From Paragonimus skrjabini miyazakii (taxonomy: Eukaryota; Platyhelminthes; Trematoda; Plagiorchiida; Troglotrematidae): a stretch of DNA of 64,000 nucleotides. Below, in pieces: positions 1 to 12,459 of the stretch (the stretch's first letter is position 1; each line of letters opens with the position of its first letter). Location: NCBI GenBank assembly GCA_014338405.1, contig JTDE01001503.1, positions 1 to 64,000 on the forward strand, in the 5' to 3' direction. The notes beneath the pieces are model-generated. The model saw nothing but the letters and a program-made list of their open reading frames with translations. It did no database searches and had not been told where the DNA came from. The position numbers and the translations under genes were made by a program.

Positions 1-1903
1 ACCACATTTGTTTATATGTGTAGCAGTAACGCACTACATATTTTACCGCTGGAATAAACTGGACGCTTTGTCACGCTTCCGCTGCACTGTTATATGCGTT
101 TGTAAACCTGGTCGTAAGTTGCTGTACATTTAAATTGTTTATTATTATGTCTGTAGAACCACGTTCGATAACGATATATATATTTTCGTATAGTCTTCTG
201 CCCTCTGCCCGTTTTAAGATGTATATATATCCAGCCCAGACCGTGCGTAAGACTAGGCTACCTGAACGCATAATTCGAATCTTCTGGCGATTTAACAATA
301 ACTATGGAAACTTGCGCCTGTTTTAGCCGCCGAAACTTGTGTGCTTATTTATCTACATCAAAATGTTCCGTCTTACGATGTGGAAGACAATACAATGTTT
401 TGTCACGATTATATCTATGAAATAAACGTGCTGGTAATAGGCCAAGTTTTAATGGGAATTCACACCACATCACCTCAGTCATAAACCCAGCTAACCTGAA
501 ACTAAAACCGATCGTTCTTTGATAGAGTGTTAAACGTACAAATCAGTTCTGATCGTGGATTGTATTCATAATATAAGCATGTAGAATATCACTCACAGTC
601 AAAACTGTTATGTACTTCTATTGCTTCACGTAAAAATCGTTACTTAACTTTTCGTGATAGTCACGAACTTACGTTTGATCAAAGGAATTCATGTGGTTAT
701 CGGTCGCTTAATAGCTCCAGTCACATGATTCAAACAGACTGATTGTCTGTTTCAGCCGTATTAATGTTAACGACTGTTAACGCTGATTAGATAAATGCAC
801 AAATTATTGACTGATGGAGAAATCTCGCTTAATATGATGGAAAAATATAGGCATAGAGGAAGTTTGGAAGAGACATTTGTAGACATATTACGAATACGAA
901 GAATATTTCGCTAAGCTTATTAATACCATCTATAACCTAGTGATTCGAAATTTTTGAGTGGGACACATCGTCATTAAAAATGACCAAAAGAGAAAACATG
1001 AGCACATACAAGTTTCAGACTAATGAAAAATGACAATCTCACAAAATTGGACATCCGGTAGCTAGTAACATAGCTGACACCAGAGCAACCGCTTACACCA
1101 GTACTACGCAAAGCAACTGGAATAGCAAAAAATCCACCAGACCAGTCTCATTCAAAGCCAACACCAGTATGAATATTCGTGACAGTCTAACTTTCTGGAT
1201 GCCATCAAAACCATGCCAACAATCGGTGGCACAACATACGTAAACAACACCAACCAAAACTCCGATCACAGATGTTGCATCTACAATGTCTACACTAACA
1301 TCGGATAGAATATCACAGGCGAGTGATGAACACCGGTTCCCTAACTGTCATCACCGTTATCAGAATGGATGCCACAGCGGTCCCCATCTCAAGTGCTTCT
1401 GCGAAAATCAGCACAGAAACACGTCAACGAACTCGGCGATAAAATCAATCAAGCCACACGATCAAAAGTCACGCCCGCAAAAATGAATTAAGAAAACTAC
1501 AAAATCACATACACGATTTGGAAACACCGGGCAATAAGCAGACAACAGCTAGATAAATAAATTAGGCTCAAGTCAATGTAAAACATTTCCAAAGAGTATC
1601 CAGCTGCGAAACCCACGGTGCCTTTCATGAACATGAAGCATTTCACTGACAACTAAATGTCGTGGAGAAATATTGAGGTAAATGCACTAATAAACTATCG
1701 TTTCCTGTCAGCAGGCACACCTAACTCGGAATACTTTTCATTCATGCAAACACTAAACAGTCTGACCTATCCACGAGGTACCTTTATGATCAACCCAGAG
1801 AAGTCAGTGTTTTCGTTTTGGGTTGATTCACGATACCGACTCTAATACTAAGCCACAGTCAATCGTGTAATCATCAATCGGAGTAAGTTATCAATAACAT
1901 CAA
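1..1903. other. No gene seen
   Basis: AT-rich sequence with short chance frames. An A/C-rich block at 1080-1500 reads Thr/Ser-rich in broken plus-strand frames (RATAYTSTTQSNWNS) but carries stops. If the exon at 2188-1910 is real, this is intron of the mucin gene. Confidence 0.5.
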
Positions 1904-1909
1904 ACTAAC

Positions 1910-2188
1910 CTGATGTAGTGCTAGATGAAGTAGTGTACACCGTAGTCAAGGTAGTCGATATGTTCGTAGCGGTGCCAGTCACAGTTTCAGTGGTGAAGTC
2001 GGCAGTGGGCGAAGTAAGTGACATTGTCGTGATAGTTGAGCCAGGGTTGACTGTGCTGAGACTGGTACCAGTACTGCTGCTGCTGCTACTGGTGGTGTCC
2101 GTGGTAGATTGGACAGTTGGGGTTGACGTGGTCGTTTCTTCTGAAGGGGTTCCCGTGACACTTGTTGAATCAGCCGTTGTAGAAACCT
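1910..2188 (-). CDS. SEA-mucin gene, downstream mucin exon
   Basis: This 279-nt exon is phase 1 at both ends. The acceptor is very good (ACTTCTTTTTTGGCAG) and the donor is GTTAGT (1909-1904). All 93 residues are low-complexity Thr/Ser with some Gly and Pro (STTADSTSVTGTPSEETTT; TTDTTSSSSSSTGTS), a clear O-glycosylation domain. Phase, strand and composition tie it to the exons upstream. It ends at a donor rather than a stop, so the gene should continue leftward out of the window. The antisense frame (about 120 codons) is a shadow. Confidence 0.6.
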
Positions 2189-5100
2189 CTGCCAAAAAAG
2201 AAGTTCACATTTTAATTATTATAACACGCCAGCATCTTTGGCATGAATCACAAACGCAATTGTTAGGCATCTCTCGTTAAATTTTCTCATTTTCATATGT
2301 AAAACAATTTTTAGGTTTTTGAATTCGTTCAACTATCATGTCCGGAAGCAGCTGGAATTTATAGATATCTTTACTGTTACTCGTCGGTTGCTTTTTACGT
2401 TTCACCCAATTTTTTGTAAACATTCATAAGCACGGACGAGGTTTTATCCTGATATAGCTTAGTTGATTACACTGTCAATAAGTCCTTTCGTTTACTCTGG
2501 CAAAATCTATTTTCGCTTTTACAATTCATTAGTGTTATCAACACTTGACATTTGTAGTCAGTGTAATCACGTTCGCTTTACTGTTGACGTGTAATTGGAA
2601 GGAAACCCTCAAAAACCATACCGTAATCTATGACTATTGTCTTATTTTATATGCATCTGAAACTTGAGCTTTATTGTGAAGACTTAAAAACAACTAGAAT
2701 TAATGCTGAATTCGTGCGTTGTTGACAAACTGACTGTTGCCGTTTCCAGTAAACGGTATTCGTATGTGTCACATTTGTGTCACATTTTACAAACGGACTG
2801 AATCTACGACATAACTCTGCTCTCAAATGTTTAACCAATTGTAAACACAGGATGAACCCAAAATTTACAACGTACATCTTTCCGTCAGTAGTGGGCTACC
2901 TGTTTGGTATGCGTGTGAAGTAGTCAACTGAGAAACTTAAGCGATTTCCCGTAACTTCTATCAATCTCCAGCTAACAAGAATGTTTTACCACTTCACATA
3001 CCTTGTTCTCGTATTGACTGGGGTGAGGCAACCATATCTTCTGAAAAAATAGTCATGTTCGCACTGACGAACTTCACCATCTGAATGACGTAAAATCATT
3101 GTTTTGTCCCAGGTTTGTTTTCACTTTCTGTGCTCGTGTCTCTGGGCCTACTTACACACTGTTTTACAAAGGGTGTGGAAATTTTCTCAGCTATTCTTCG
3201 CTTTTATTCACCCTACCTATGATTTGTGTTCCGAACAGAGAAACGTGAACGTTGAGTGACTGATTTGTTGTTTTGTTATGTGCTCATCTACTAAGAAATA
3301 AACTTGACGTCAAAGAAACAAAAACCTAATAGAAAAGCCTTCTACCTCGACAAAGTGTAAAAACAATAGGAATTATTGGTGTGGTTAACTAATGATGCGG
3401 CTTTCTTCGAGAGCTTATGGAAGTGGTAAAGCCAATTGGAATGTTAGCGCACACGTGAAAGAAATGAGAGGCAAAACGTGTTAGATAAAATAAGAGCGAT
3501 TATCACTAATCCTCCCAAGCTGCTACATTACAATCAGCTATCCATTTTGTTCATTCATTATGACAGGAGTCGGGTTGTTATATGTGCAATACTTGTGTGA
3601 CATGGAAGTCAGATGGACTACAGCAGTCCGAATTTAACAGCTTGCGAGTTACGGTACATACAACTAGAAAGCTGCGTGCTATTGTTTTCGTACTGACAAG
3701 CATCAACGACTGTACACCTCTTAGTCCGATTTTGTCCTGCATAAAACATGATCAATGAAAACCAACCACAAACAAGGCGCTACAGTGGGCTGGCAGAAGA
3801 CTTTCTTAAATCTCTAGTTAGTTAAGAAACAGTTGCAAAATACACCTGAGCGATTTAGGACTGTTTTAATGGATATGTATCCATGACAAAGTCTTCCGAA
3901 TAAACAAAGTGTTCTGTTGTTACTGACGTTTCGGTTGCTGCAGCCTAACCACACATTGAAAGCATACCAGAACTTACAACGACAAAAACCATTCATATAA
4001 ACGTAAAATGTCTTATGCAAACAGGTTCGCATGAAAGCAAAATTAGACTAGCCGTGGGGGTTACAACTACTGTATCACATGAGGTGGTGCCCAAATGATG
4101 TGCACGTGAAACGCACATTAAGAAAGCTCATACATCGATAATGTCAGATGAGCGAGTAATCGCCCCCCGATATGATTGAGGTTGCCAGTAAGCTAGACTG
4201 GCCATTTGATAACATGCTGGGCGGTCGCTTAGTTGTGCAACAACCACAACACTACTGCCGATCGCGCTCTGAGCTGGTGTTCAAAACCAAAACTGGGGTT
4301 CTGGCTCAGTTTTCAACATGTAATCACTGACTGTGCTCTCTCGCATGAAGATTCAAGTAGAGTGTGGTGGTAGTCGGGTAGTGGACCACGTTTTGGAATA
4401 TTCGTATTGACGACTCATGTTTTACTGACTGCTATTATCGATCGGATAAACCAGTTTGCTGTTTTTTTCTGAAACGACGTGCAGCTGGAAACCGGAAGTC
4501 TGGAAGTCGCGGTCTGCTTTATAAAATACTGTTTTTCACAGATACTTGGGCCCCCAAAAGTTGATTCCGAATATTAGACATTCCAACGATGTTAAAACAG
4601 ACCTCAAAATCACTTTCCCTGCCATGTACCAGCTAACTACAATGAATGGGGATCTAAAGCCTTCATATTCAACAGTTTACGCATCATTCCAAAGTTACCA
4701 GAAGAACAAATCAGAATTTGTGCTAACAGTTACGGAAAAGATCACTAAGCAATGTTCAGTGATCAAAGGTGACTTAAACGTCTCACTAACCCGTTGGCAC
4801 AAACTAGTTTCATTCCTGTCTCAGAATTTTATTAAGATACGACCACACTCTGTGTTTCGTACAATGGACCCTCTCCTGTCCCTAATTCGGACATCCCAAA
4901 CAACTACCCAAGAAACGTTTTGTTGTCGGACAAACTGAGTGAAGATATGATGAGAAGGTTTAGTGCTGAATTCGATGAGAATGTCTGGTAAGTAGAAGTC
5001 TTCAACATGTGGGTTACGAATGGGTCCATTTTTCTATTGTCAAGTGGTCAGTCATACGGACAATCACTTTATATGTGAACTAGCTCATCTGGAGAACGAG

Positions 5101-5427
5101 CAGCATATTATTCATGCACACTTCCACTAATTGTGTCACACCTACATACAAAATCTGTTGTCACTTATGTGAAGCTGAAGCAAATAATACAACCAGGAGC
5201 GTGATCAAATTCAGACCAGAATAAAAAAAATATCGGGAGTAGGCAATTCTTCGGATTGTAAAACAGTGATGAGCTCAGAACGGATGCAACGAAAACTAGT
5301 TTCTGTATAATGACAAACGCATCTAAAAGTTTTCGATGTTCTCATTTTCTTGAGCTAGATAGCTGAGATTCTTATGGGATACCGTTTTGAGGTTGAACAA
5401 TCTGATCACCCGTAAAAAAAATTCCAG
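2189..5427. other. Intron or 3' flank, no gene seen
   Basis: It separates the last two mucin exons. The 130-codon plus-strand frame at 4546-4938 has one stretch (SVIKGDLNVSL) vaguely like a LINE endonuclease, too weak to call. Confidence 0.5.
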
Positions 5428-6248
5428 TTAGTTAAGTTCAACGAAAAATCTGGAGGGGATATTAGTATAGCGTAGAAGGTGAACAGAAGATGGGTCACAA
5501 AAAATAAACCAAATAATAAACGAACAGAAAATGTTGACTAAAAGTAAACGAAAGGCAGATGATTGAATCCACTGACCAGCTGTGCTAGCTGTCGAAAGGG
5601 TGACTGCAGTTGATACCGAAGACGGAGAAACTTCAACGGTAGACAAGGTTTCACTTGACATATTGACAGTCTCATATGGCAAAGCTGATGTTATAGGCAG
5701 GTGAGTGAACGTGGTAAATGTGCCTTGACTGAAAAGTGATTCTGTTGTGGTACCCTCGAAGATTGTTGAAGTGTCAGCTGTTCCTGTTATAACCTGTGTG
5801 TTACCAGTGAATTCAGTTGTTCTCGTGCTGTCAGTGTCCGTGACCACATTCGGGCTTGTGCCGGCCTCTGTACTTGAGTGTGTGAGTACATCTGTATTGC
5901 TTGTTTCCTGGGTGCCTGAGCCAATTGTCGTGATTGGTGACGTATTTGGGCTAATTGGGACAGTGCTACTGGGTTGCGATGTGGCAGTGATCACAGACGG
6001 AGTTGAAGTGGCAGTTGTGACGGCAACGGTTCCACTGCTGCTGCTTCCGTTAGATGTTGGACCTATAGGGCTGGTAATCACCGAACTGGTGCTGTATGTG
6101 GTCAAACCGGAAGTGGTTTGTGTTCGTGATGTGCTTAAAAGCTGTGTGGTACCAGAGTTTGCAGTCTTGCGGGTACTGCTGCTGATTGTATGTGCAATCG
6201 TAGTTGTGCTCGCCTTTGTGGTGTTTGATCTCTCTGTGCTTGAACCAG
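5428..6248 (-). CDS. SEA-mucin gene, large mucin exon (terminal or internal)
   Basis: Entry is phase 1 at 6248 after CCCATCCAGACAG, chosen because it alone keeps the gene phase; the open frame itself runs back to 6576. The first 220 residues are a dense Ser/Thr/Pro/Gly mucin stretch (for example STTKASTTTIAHTISSSTRK-like runs) with almost no charge and no Cys. Two endings are possible. Reading on to the stop at 5428 adds a hydrophobic segment (FRLLLVNIFCSFIIWFIFCD) and a 22-residue tail, as in a single-pass membrane protein. Alternatively a phase-1 donor GTCAGT (5576-5571) ends the exon at 5577 and joins it to 2188-1910, making the hydrophobic stretch T-rich intron read by chance. No poly-A signal was seen just past the stop. 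Confidence 0.6.
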
Positions 6249-6963
6249 CTGTCTGGATGGGCATTCCACACTTTTTCATAAACGGGCTTTTCTTCGTTGT
6301 TTTGGTTGTTAGAGGTCTCCAGTATGGGGGTTGTTGATTCCAATTTGGATAAGGTAAGTATACGCTTTCTCGTTTGGTTCTTTTTATTATGGACTCAAAA
6401 CTATTGCGATTTGATCTTACCACTCGTTCTTCTGTGTTCAATGTTTTTTGCTTTTGTTGTTGCTGCTCCTGCAGACTGTCTTCTGGTTTTATTGCTTTCT
6501 TTAGTAAACGCATTAGGCTTTCAAAAATTTTCATATAACTCTTATTTTTGTCTTTGCTGTCGGTGCTTTTTTGCACGTTTTTTTCACTTTTCTGTACATC
6601 CCCTTTGGATTGAAAGGTTTAATAAGAATTTTTATAGTACATTTATTTTTACGTGTACCAACTTTCCCTAATCAAGATTTTACACAATAGTTTATATTCT
6701 GGAAGTTTACACAGTAAAATTTGATTCGTTTCAGTATTTATCGATGACCTACCGAGGAACAATAAGAAGGTATTCTATAGTTGGTAATAATTAAAAACTA
6801 ATCTAATTTTGAATAGAGCAGACAAAAGACTGACATTACACGATTTATGCTCGAGCATATTTCGTTGCATCTCTGCTGGTGTTTACTGCAGACGAGTTAA
6901 ATGTACAAAATTACAAACCACATGACAATCACAAAAGGTCAAAGTTTAAAACCAGTTCAGTTG

Positions 6964-7095
6964 CTACCAAGGTAGCATTAACGTCATAAACAGTTCTTTT
7001 TGTACACACAAAATGGGGTGACGGTGTCTGATAGCAATGGCCTCGGCATATCGTAATTTCGAGAAAAAATAGTTTGATGCCATATCACCGAAGCT
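6964..7095 (-). mobile_element. Penelope-like element, C-terminal tail
   Basis: The last 45 residues of the frame read KLRYAEAIAIRHRHPILCVQ, then KELFMTLMLPW and a stop. This is the usual end of Penelope-like proteins after the GIY-YIG nuclease (Ala-Glu-Ala-x-x-Ile-Arg, Cys-x-Gln-Lys, Leu-Pro-Trp). The Cys-rich sequence before it, to 7250, is in the same frame and probably also element-derived. It lies in an intron of the mucin gene on the same strand. Confidence 0.45.
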
Positions 7096-7984
7096 CCCTA
7101 CTAGGTGTGGAGGAGGAATTGTTAAACACCGTTTGCCAGTGAGAAGATTTAATGGCGCAGATGGGCATGTACAAATGCAAACATTCGAGGAACAGCGGTC
7201 AATTAATGTGGTACAATTGCACACAGCTAAGGCAGGAATAAGTTCGCCCAAATGGAGGTATCTACTCCTTCTGAGACACCTCTCTTCCTCATCGCGCTTG
7301 AATCCATCGCATGTATTGCAGAGTTTGGCGAATTCAACTCTGCTTTATCGACGGCTTCCAGCTTCAACAGTAAGCTAACGTTACCGCACGGCCAATGTGC
7401 AGAATTTAACTCTCTTGCGTAAAACTTAAATTTATCAGTGTGACAGGCATAATCCGGTCGCAGAACACGACGACTAATTGACAAAGTGGGATTTGGCAGT
7501 CAACAGGATGAGCCCTCTGCTCGGTGGGCTAAAGACCAACGGTGAACCGATGAAGATTGCTGTCAAATCAACCTGAACTCAGTGCTGTCTCATAAGAATT
7601 TCCTCCTCTCACCTACCGCAATGATTAACCATCGTTCCCGTTTTTGTACAATCAAATGTCCCACCCTGACAAACGATCCGTAACACCTAGAGGCCACGTG
7701 ATAGTTTGTGGCAGATGTAACACAGTTGGAAAATAATCTGTAATTCTGTAACTGTCGTCCTGTGTAGACGCATTAATCTGACCTCAAATAAATGCACTTT
7801 ATTCGTCTATCCAATCGTTTGTCGTCATTGCCATCTGACATTCATAGTGTTCTTCAAAAACCTGTGCTTCACCATATGTGTTATTTCTCTATGTTCAAGC
7901 ACCTCTTCTATCAATTAAAAAGATACATAGGCAGAACAAATCGACAGTTATCACAATGAGTGACCGAACGAGCTAATACAACTG

Positions 7985-8191
7985 ATGAGGCACCAGCCTC
8001 AACTTCGTGAATTGACTGCTCGAAATCCGACGTTGTCTGTTGCTGTACACCTCATGATAACAAGTCATCAAGTTGACCTCGTAAACACATTCAGGACACT
8101 GTTTTGTAATCGAGATCTAGAGAAAGTGGTTTTTTACGAAGCGATGAGACAACGCTGGATGCACAGGAGACAACCTGTAGTCCTACCGTGA
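7985..8191 (+). mobile_element. Penelope-like element fragment
   Basis: This 68-residue frame includes VAVHLMITSHQVDLVNTFRT, then FCNRDLEKVVFYEAM. It fits the H-L-x-x-x-x-H-x-V-D...F-R-x-L...E-A segment following the GIY-YIG catalytic part. The nuclease core is not recognised upstream. Confidence 0.4.
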
Positions 8192-8199
8192 TCTCTACT

Positions 8200-9370
8200 G
8201 TGTAATACTTGGTATGATTGTAGATGTGTATAGCCACTGTTTGTCCTTATTCCTATGATGTATACAATCTTTATGTTTTACATTTTTGTCCGGTGAGAAT
8301 AAACGAAGTGTTAGCACATCGCAATATTTGTCTTCTTTCTACTCTGTTGAAGAAGATTACATCATTTTTAGATTGTACATGACCAATCACAGACACGATG
8401 CAAGAAGTTAGTTAACAAACTGGCTTTCCTTTAGGGATATCAAACCCAAATGTTCAAAATGCTGCTGTGTAAAATATACTTTTGCTAGAACTCAGTTTGT
8501 CATGGTTCGGAGTAGATACATATCGCCTCTGTACACTGATACTCAACCGACGTACAATTCATCTTGGTCAAAAATTGTCCTATCATAAGTTTATCCAGGT
8601 TAGTTTTATCCACTTACACGATAGAACTTGTTTCCAAGGTTCAGCTTTTGGCTTTACTTGTCTGATGTTAACCCTCTTTGCGAGCGTCTCAGGATGTTTT
8701 TGTTCACTGTTTGTGTTGTTATCCCGTCGCGAATTGTCATTATCACTTCTAAGGAATCATAGAAGTTCAGTTCAATTCACTTTACAGACAGTTGGAAATT
8801 TTCCAACAAATTACTTCCTGTCTCTCATCACCCTACGCACGCCGCACTAATCTAGCACGCTTTAGTCCACAGTTTTGTTCTATTTTTATACTTCTATTAA
8901 CTAGGTATATGTTAATAATTTCGAAAAAGGATTATTTGTACGTTTACATTCCCTTAATTTCTTTACGCAGGCCACCTCAGAATTTACTAATTCACTAGAA
9001 TTCGTTGTAAACGAGATACGCGGATATGTTGAATCCAAATCCCAGTAACGATATATTGGTTGGTTAGAACTGTACGATTGAACGGTCAACAAAATTTTGT
9101 CCATTTTTCACAGGTAAGTGGATATGCCCTGAATCCGTGAAGCTTACTCCTGTTCAACTTCAGCCAATCTAATTAACAATTTGAGCAGTGCAACAGTAGC
9201 GTACAGACCAAGGTGATGTTGTCCTTTTGTCTACCGGTGTCTGTTTGCAAGAGACGTAAGCCTTCTTCACACGAATCGGCAACTTGCTGTCAATCAGTAG
9301 GTTTGTTAATGGATTGTTACCTGGGTAACACAACTTCTCTTGCATATCTGTAGTGAATTCATTGATGTGA
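8200..9370. other. Intronic, no gene seen
   Basis: Plus-strand frames at 8482-8998 are T-rich with chance hydrophobic stretches. No splice sites or motifs support them. Confidence 0.45.
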
Positions 9371-9377
9371 ATTCCAG

Positions 9378-10110
9378 GTGCAAGGAAACCACCTTCTCCC
9401 GTGGAAGACTGGAAGGAAAAAACACGTCTTTCCGGTGTTGATTTCCAAGCGAAGGTTGAATAAGGCGGTCACAAAATATGTGGCCAGTTACCGTAAAGCA
9501 TCCCCTGATTGTTTAAATAATGCGCAGTTACCTTGCACTGACATAAAGCTGAAGCTGTTTTTGAACGTCTGGATAAACGTGTCTGGAAGAACAGCAGCGT
9601 AAAGACGAAAATCAACCTTCTTATAGATATCGCTTAATAGTGCTGTTACGCCATTGCATTGTAGTTAAATTTGGACAGTATATCAGCAGAATATACAGTA
9701 TCTGAACCACTTCCATTTGTGTAGTCTAAGATGTACCTTAGGTGGTCGGACATGATTTCAAATACTGAAATAATTCAGCGAGTGAACACGAACGGAATTG
9801 AAGCCATACTGATGCTAAGTCAGATTAGATGGCAAGAACACGTCTTCAAAATAGGCTCCAAACAGATTCCGAAGCAGTTGCTGTATGGGCAGTTAAAATC
9901 AGGTAAGCAAAACCATGGTGGTTAAAACCTGCAAAATTGTCTAACCATTATTCACGTTGTAATATCGGTTAATGATCTTAGAAAGACTTAACGCTGAACC
10001 AAACCGTCTGGAGGATTACGATTCCGACAAGTGTCCAAAAGTCTAAAGAACGACATTTCCCTGGTTGTGCATTCAGTCGTGCAGCATGCAAAAGAACTGT
10101 GAGTGCCATA
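9378..10110 (+). mobile_element. LINE remnant (end of reverse transcriptase, RTE-like)
   Basis: Pieces in shifting frames match the C-terminal end of a LINE reverse transcriptase: FERLDKRVWKNSSVKTKINL near 9560-9625, then at 9731-9925 YLRWSDMISNTEIIQRVN and SQIRWQEHVFKIGSKQIPKQ followed by LLYGQLKSGK. This fits the R-W-x-x-H-V...Ile-Pro-Lys-Gln-Leu signature of RTE-type and related LINEs. Frameshifts and stops on both sides mark it as dead. It is antisense to the mucin gene. Confidence 0.6.
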
Positions 10111-10114
10111 AACC

Positions 10115-12350
10115 GTGGATACTATATGGCTTTGCTATGTGTGAGGTTGTGAATGCGTCGACCGTTTCGGATCGTCAGATCCTCAACGTGCTCATAGAAC
10201 ACCGTCAGCAAACAGACGGCGAGGATGCTAAGTAAGTAAGTTAGTTATATCGGTTCATTATTTATTTTTCACTCGTGTCAACCAGTAACCGTCGTTGTTC
10301 GGTAAATCACTCTCTCCGCCTTTCAGAAAGTTGGTCTATGATGACATTTCACGTTTCATTATTTTCTACACCGTTGGTGTATCGTAGTTTGGTTTTTAAT
10401 TCAACCTCTCTTTTCTTCCTCATGGTATCCGAAATGCAATAATACGTGCTCCTTTATTGGACTACTTTTTTGTCTTATATCTTCAATTTCTTTCTTCTCA
10501 GCTTAAACCTTGCCACTAAAATCTTTCTACTTGTTGTTCTTCAAAGATAAATGATTCATTTTCGTACTAACTTACCATCTAGCTAACTATCATTAGTCAG
10601 TTTAATTACAAAGACCTCTACCCACGCTGTAGTTGGTCTAATTCCTTCAGGTATATACTGGATACGTGGTGGGTGATTGGTATCGTAACTGGTGCAATTT
10701 AAGTCACTTATAGTGAATGTTATGTGCAGGTGTCCTTTGACATCGTTCAGTGCAGTTGGCTAATCCAAAATTAATGCTATCCACCAAGTAGGCACGGAAA
10801 ATCCACAACTGCGAAGAAGTGGTTTAAAATTGGTTGAGTGGTCAGTTTCTTTGCACATTGATAACGTTAAACGGATGCTATAGAGAAAGCTGAATCAGCA
10901 AATGGCTACTTTGATAATTATCTTAATGTAATTACGATCGCTGAACGTTTTGATCAGTGATATGGCTATCGAAGATCAATAGCCTCATCATGTGTAACAC
11001 TTCTAATAATGTTATGTCCGCCGTATTAACAGTACTCATAAACCGTATATCTGAAACACAGCTTCAGTGCTGAAGAGCGGCATTGTTGAATTTCTGCGTG
11101 AACTAATGGAGAAACTTACGTTAGCAGCTGATCCATTTGAAGTCAACATCATACAATGGGTTCGGTAGGTAGCTGATTCCAGATACGAAATATCTGAGTT
11201 CCCGGCTTAACATTGTAGCTCAGATGATAAAAGTTTTGTCCCGTTTTAACATCGTGGTTCTGTTACACAATTATATTGCGCACGCATTTCGTTTTATTAC
11301 CGGAGTCCTAGCGTCTACCTCGTAGCGTATCCATTACAGTAAAGGTCAAAGTTGACATCTGGAATGCTTAAAACTTATACTTTCTAGTCATTTTTATCCT
11401 ATTTTCGCCTGAGCATCTTAAATGTGACGTCATGGATCATTCCGTTTCACACTCACTTCGTTCTTTGAGGCTAGTTAAAAGAAGAAATTTACGATAACAT
11501 TTGAAAATTACTTTTACCTCCACATACTGACAATAAAAACTGATGCATTCCAGGTGATAGTGCATGATGATGACAAAATACGGTCAGATTTCAAGATGCA
11601 TTGTAATTCTGTTTTATTATTTTCGTAAGATTAAAACGCCTTGTTTTTATGTCCATTAACGGGTATTTTATGACCACATTTTACCGATTTATCATCAAAA
11701 CTGTTTGTGGTATTGTAATTGTGTTATGCGGTGTATTTTCTTTTCTGTGTGTTTTAAGGTTACTAGATGAATATGTGTGGTAAAGAAACAGGCCTATTCG
11801 ATTCAGTTGTTCTCTTCTAGACTTTTCACTAAAAATCATACATTATGTGTCACAATTAAAAATCCAACGGATTAGCCAATAAGAAACATTTACCTGACTG
11901 TTTGTATATTTGAACAAATTATTCATCTCGTTCAGCAGCACACGTAGATTTGATATCTTTATTAAGCAGTGAACTTATGATCAAACCAACATGATATCAT
12001 TGATATTCAACATGATCACCAGTGGACTGTCTCATTAGCCTAGTAAAATGTACAACCTGGATCTATTTGTATTGAGATCATCACACAAATGACTGGATAA
12101 GATCATTAACAAACATGCCGCATGTTCACTTCAAATAAAGCATATTAGCTGTGAACTGTGACTAACACAATTTACACTGGTTCACCTGATCACGAATGTA
12201 ACTAGTTGCACACATTTTTTGCCCCGGTTGTGGACATGTTAAGGGTGATCATGATCTAAGATTAATCATGCATTGTATGATCTGTGATGGCAAATATGGA
12301 AATGTTATCAGAAATGTGCATACAAACTGATGTTCAATTATACGTACATA
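10115..12350. other. Intronic, no gene seen
   Basis: AT-rich, stop-dense on both strands. The first 100 bp may be the tail of the LINE remnant. Confidence 0.5.
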
Positions 12351-12358
12351 GAAATTAC

Positions 12359-12457
12359 CTGTACTGACGCCCACTGTTGGATTTACTCCCGAAATTGTTG
12401 TCTGGAGTTGCATTGTGGTTGCGCTGGAAGTTTCATTGCTATCTGTTGTCGCAATTT
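12359..12457 (-). CDS. SEA-mucin gene, Ser/Thr-rich exon
   Basis: This 99-nt exon is phase 1 at both ends. The acceptor is CGTTACCAATGATTACAG; the donor is GTAATT (12358-12353), a weaker site. The 33 residues are Thr/Ser-rich (EIATTDSNETSSATT, then QLQTTISGVNPTVG) with one N-glycosylation sequon (NET) and no Cys. Composition and phase place it in the mucin linker. It shares no repeat unit with the other mucin exons, so the linker is not built from a tandem repeat in the part visible here. Confidence 0.5.
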
Positions 12458-12459
12458 CT

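Noticed and set aside
1918..2280. A 120-codon plus-strand frame rich in Val and Leu.
   Set aside because: It is the antisense shadow of the Thr/Ser mucin exon, whose codons read as Val/Leu on the other strand.
4546..4938. A 130-codon plus-strand frame with a GDLNV motif like a LINE endonuclease.
   Set aside because: Only a five-residue match; no other endonuclease motifs at the right spacing.
5747..6337. A 196-codon plus-strand frame with many hydrophobic runs resembling membrane segments.
   Set aside because: It is the antisense shadow of the large mucin exon; the apparent membrane segments come from reversed Thr/Ser codons.
7089..7226. A Cys-rich 138-nt minus-strand segment with phase 1-1 ends that could be an EGF-like exon of the mucin gene.
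   Set aside because: It runs in the same frame straight into a Penelope-like C-terminal tail, so it is more likely element sequence. The donor (GTGATA) is poor and the Cys spacing is not EGF.
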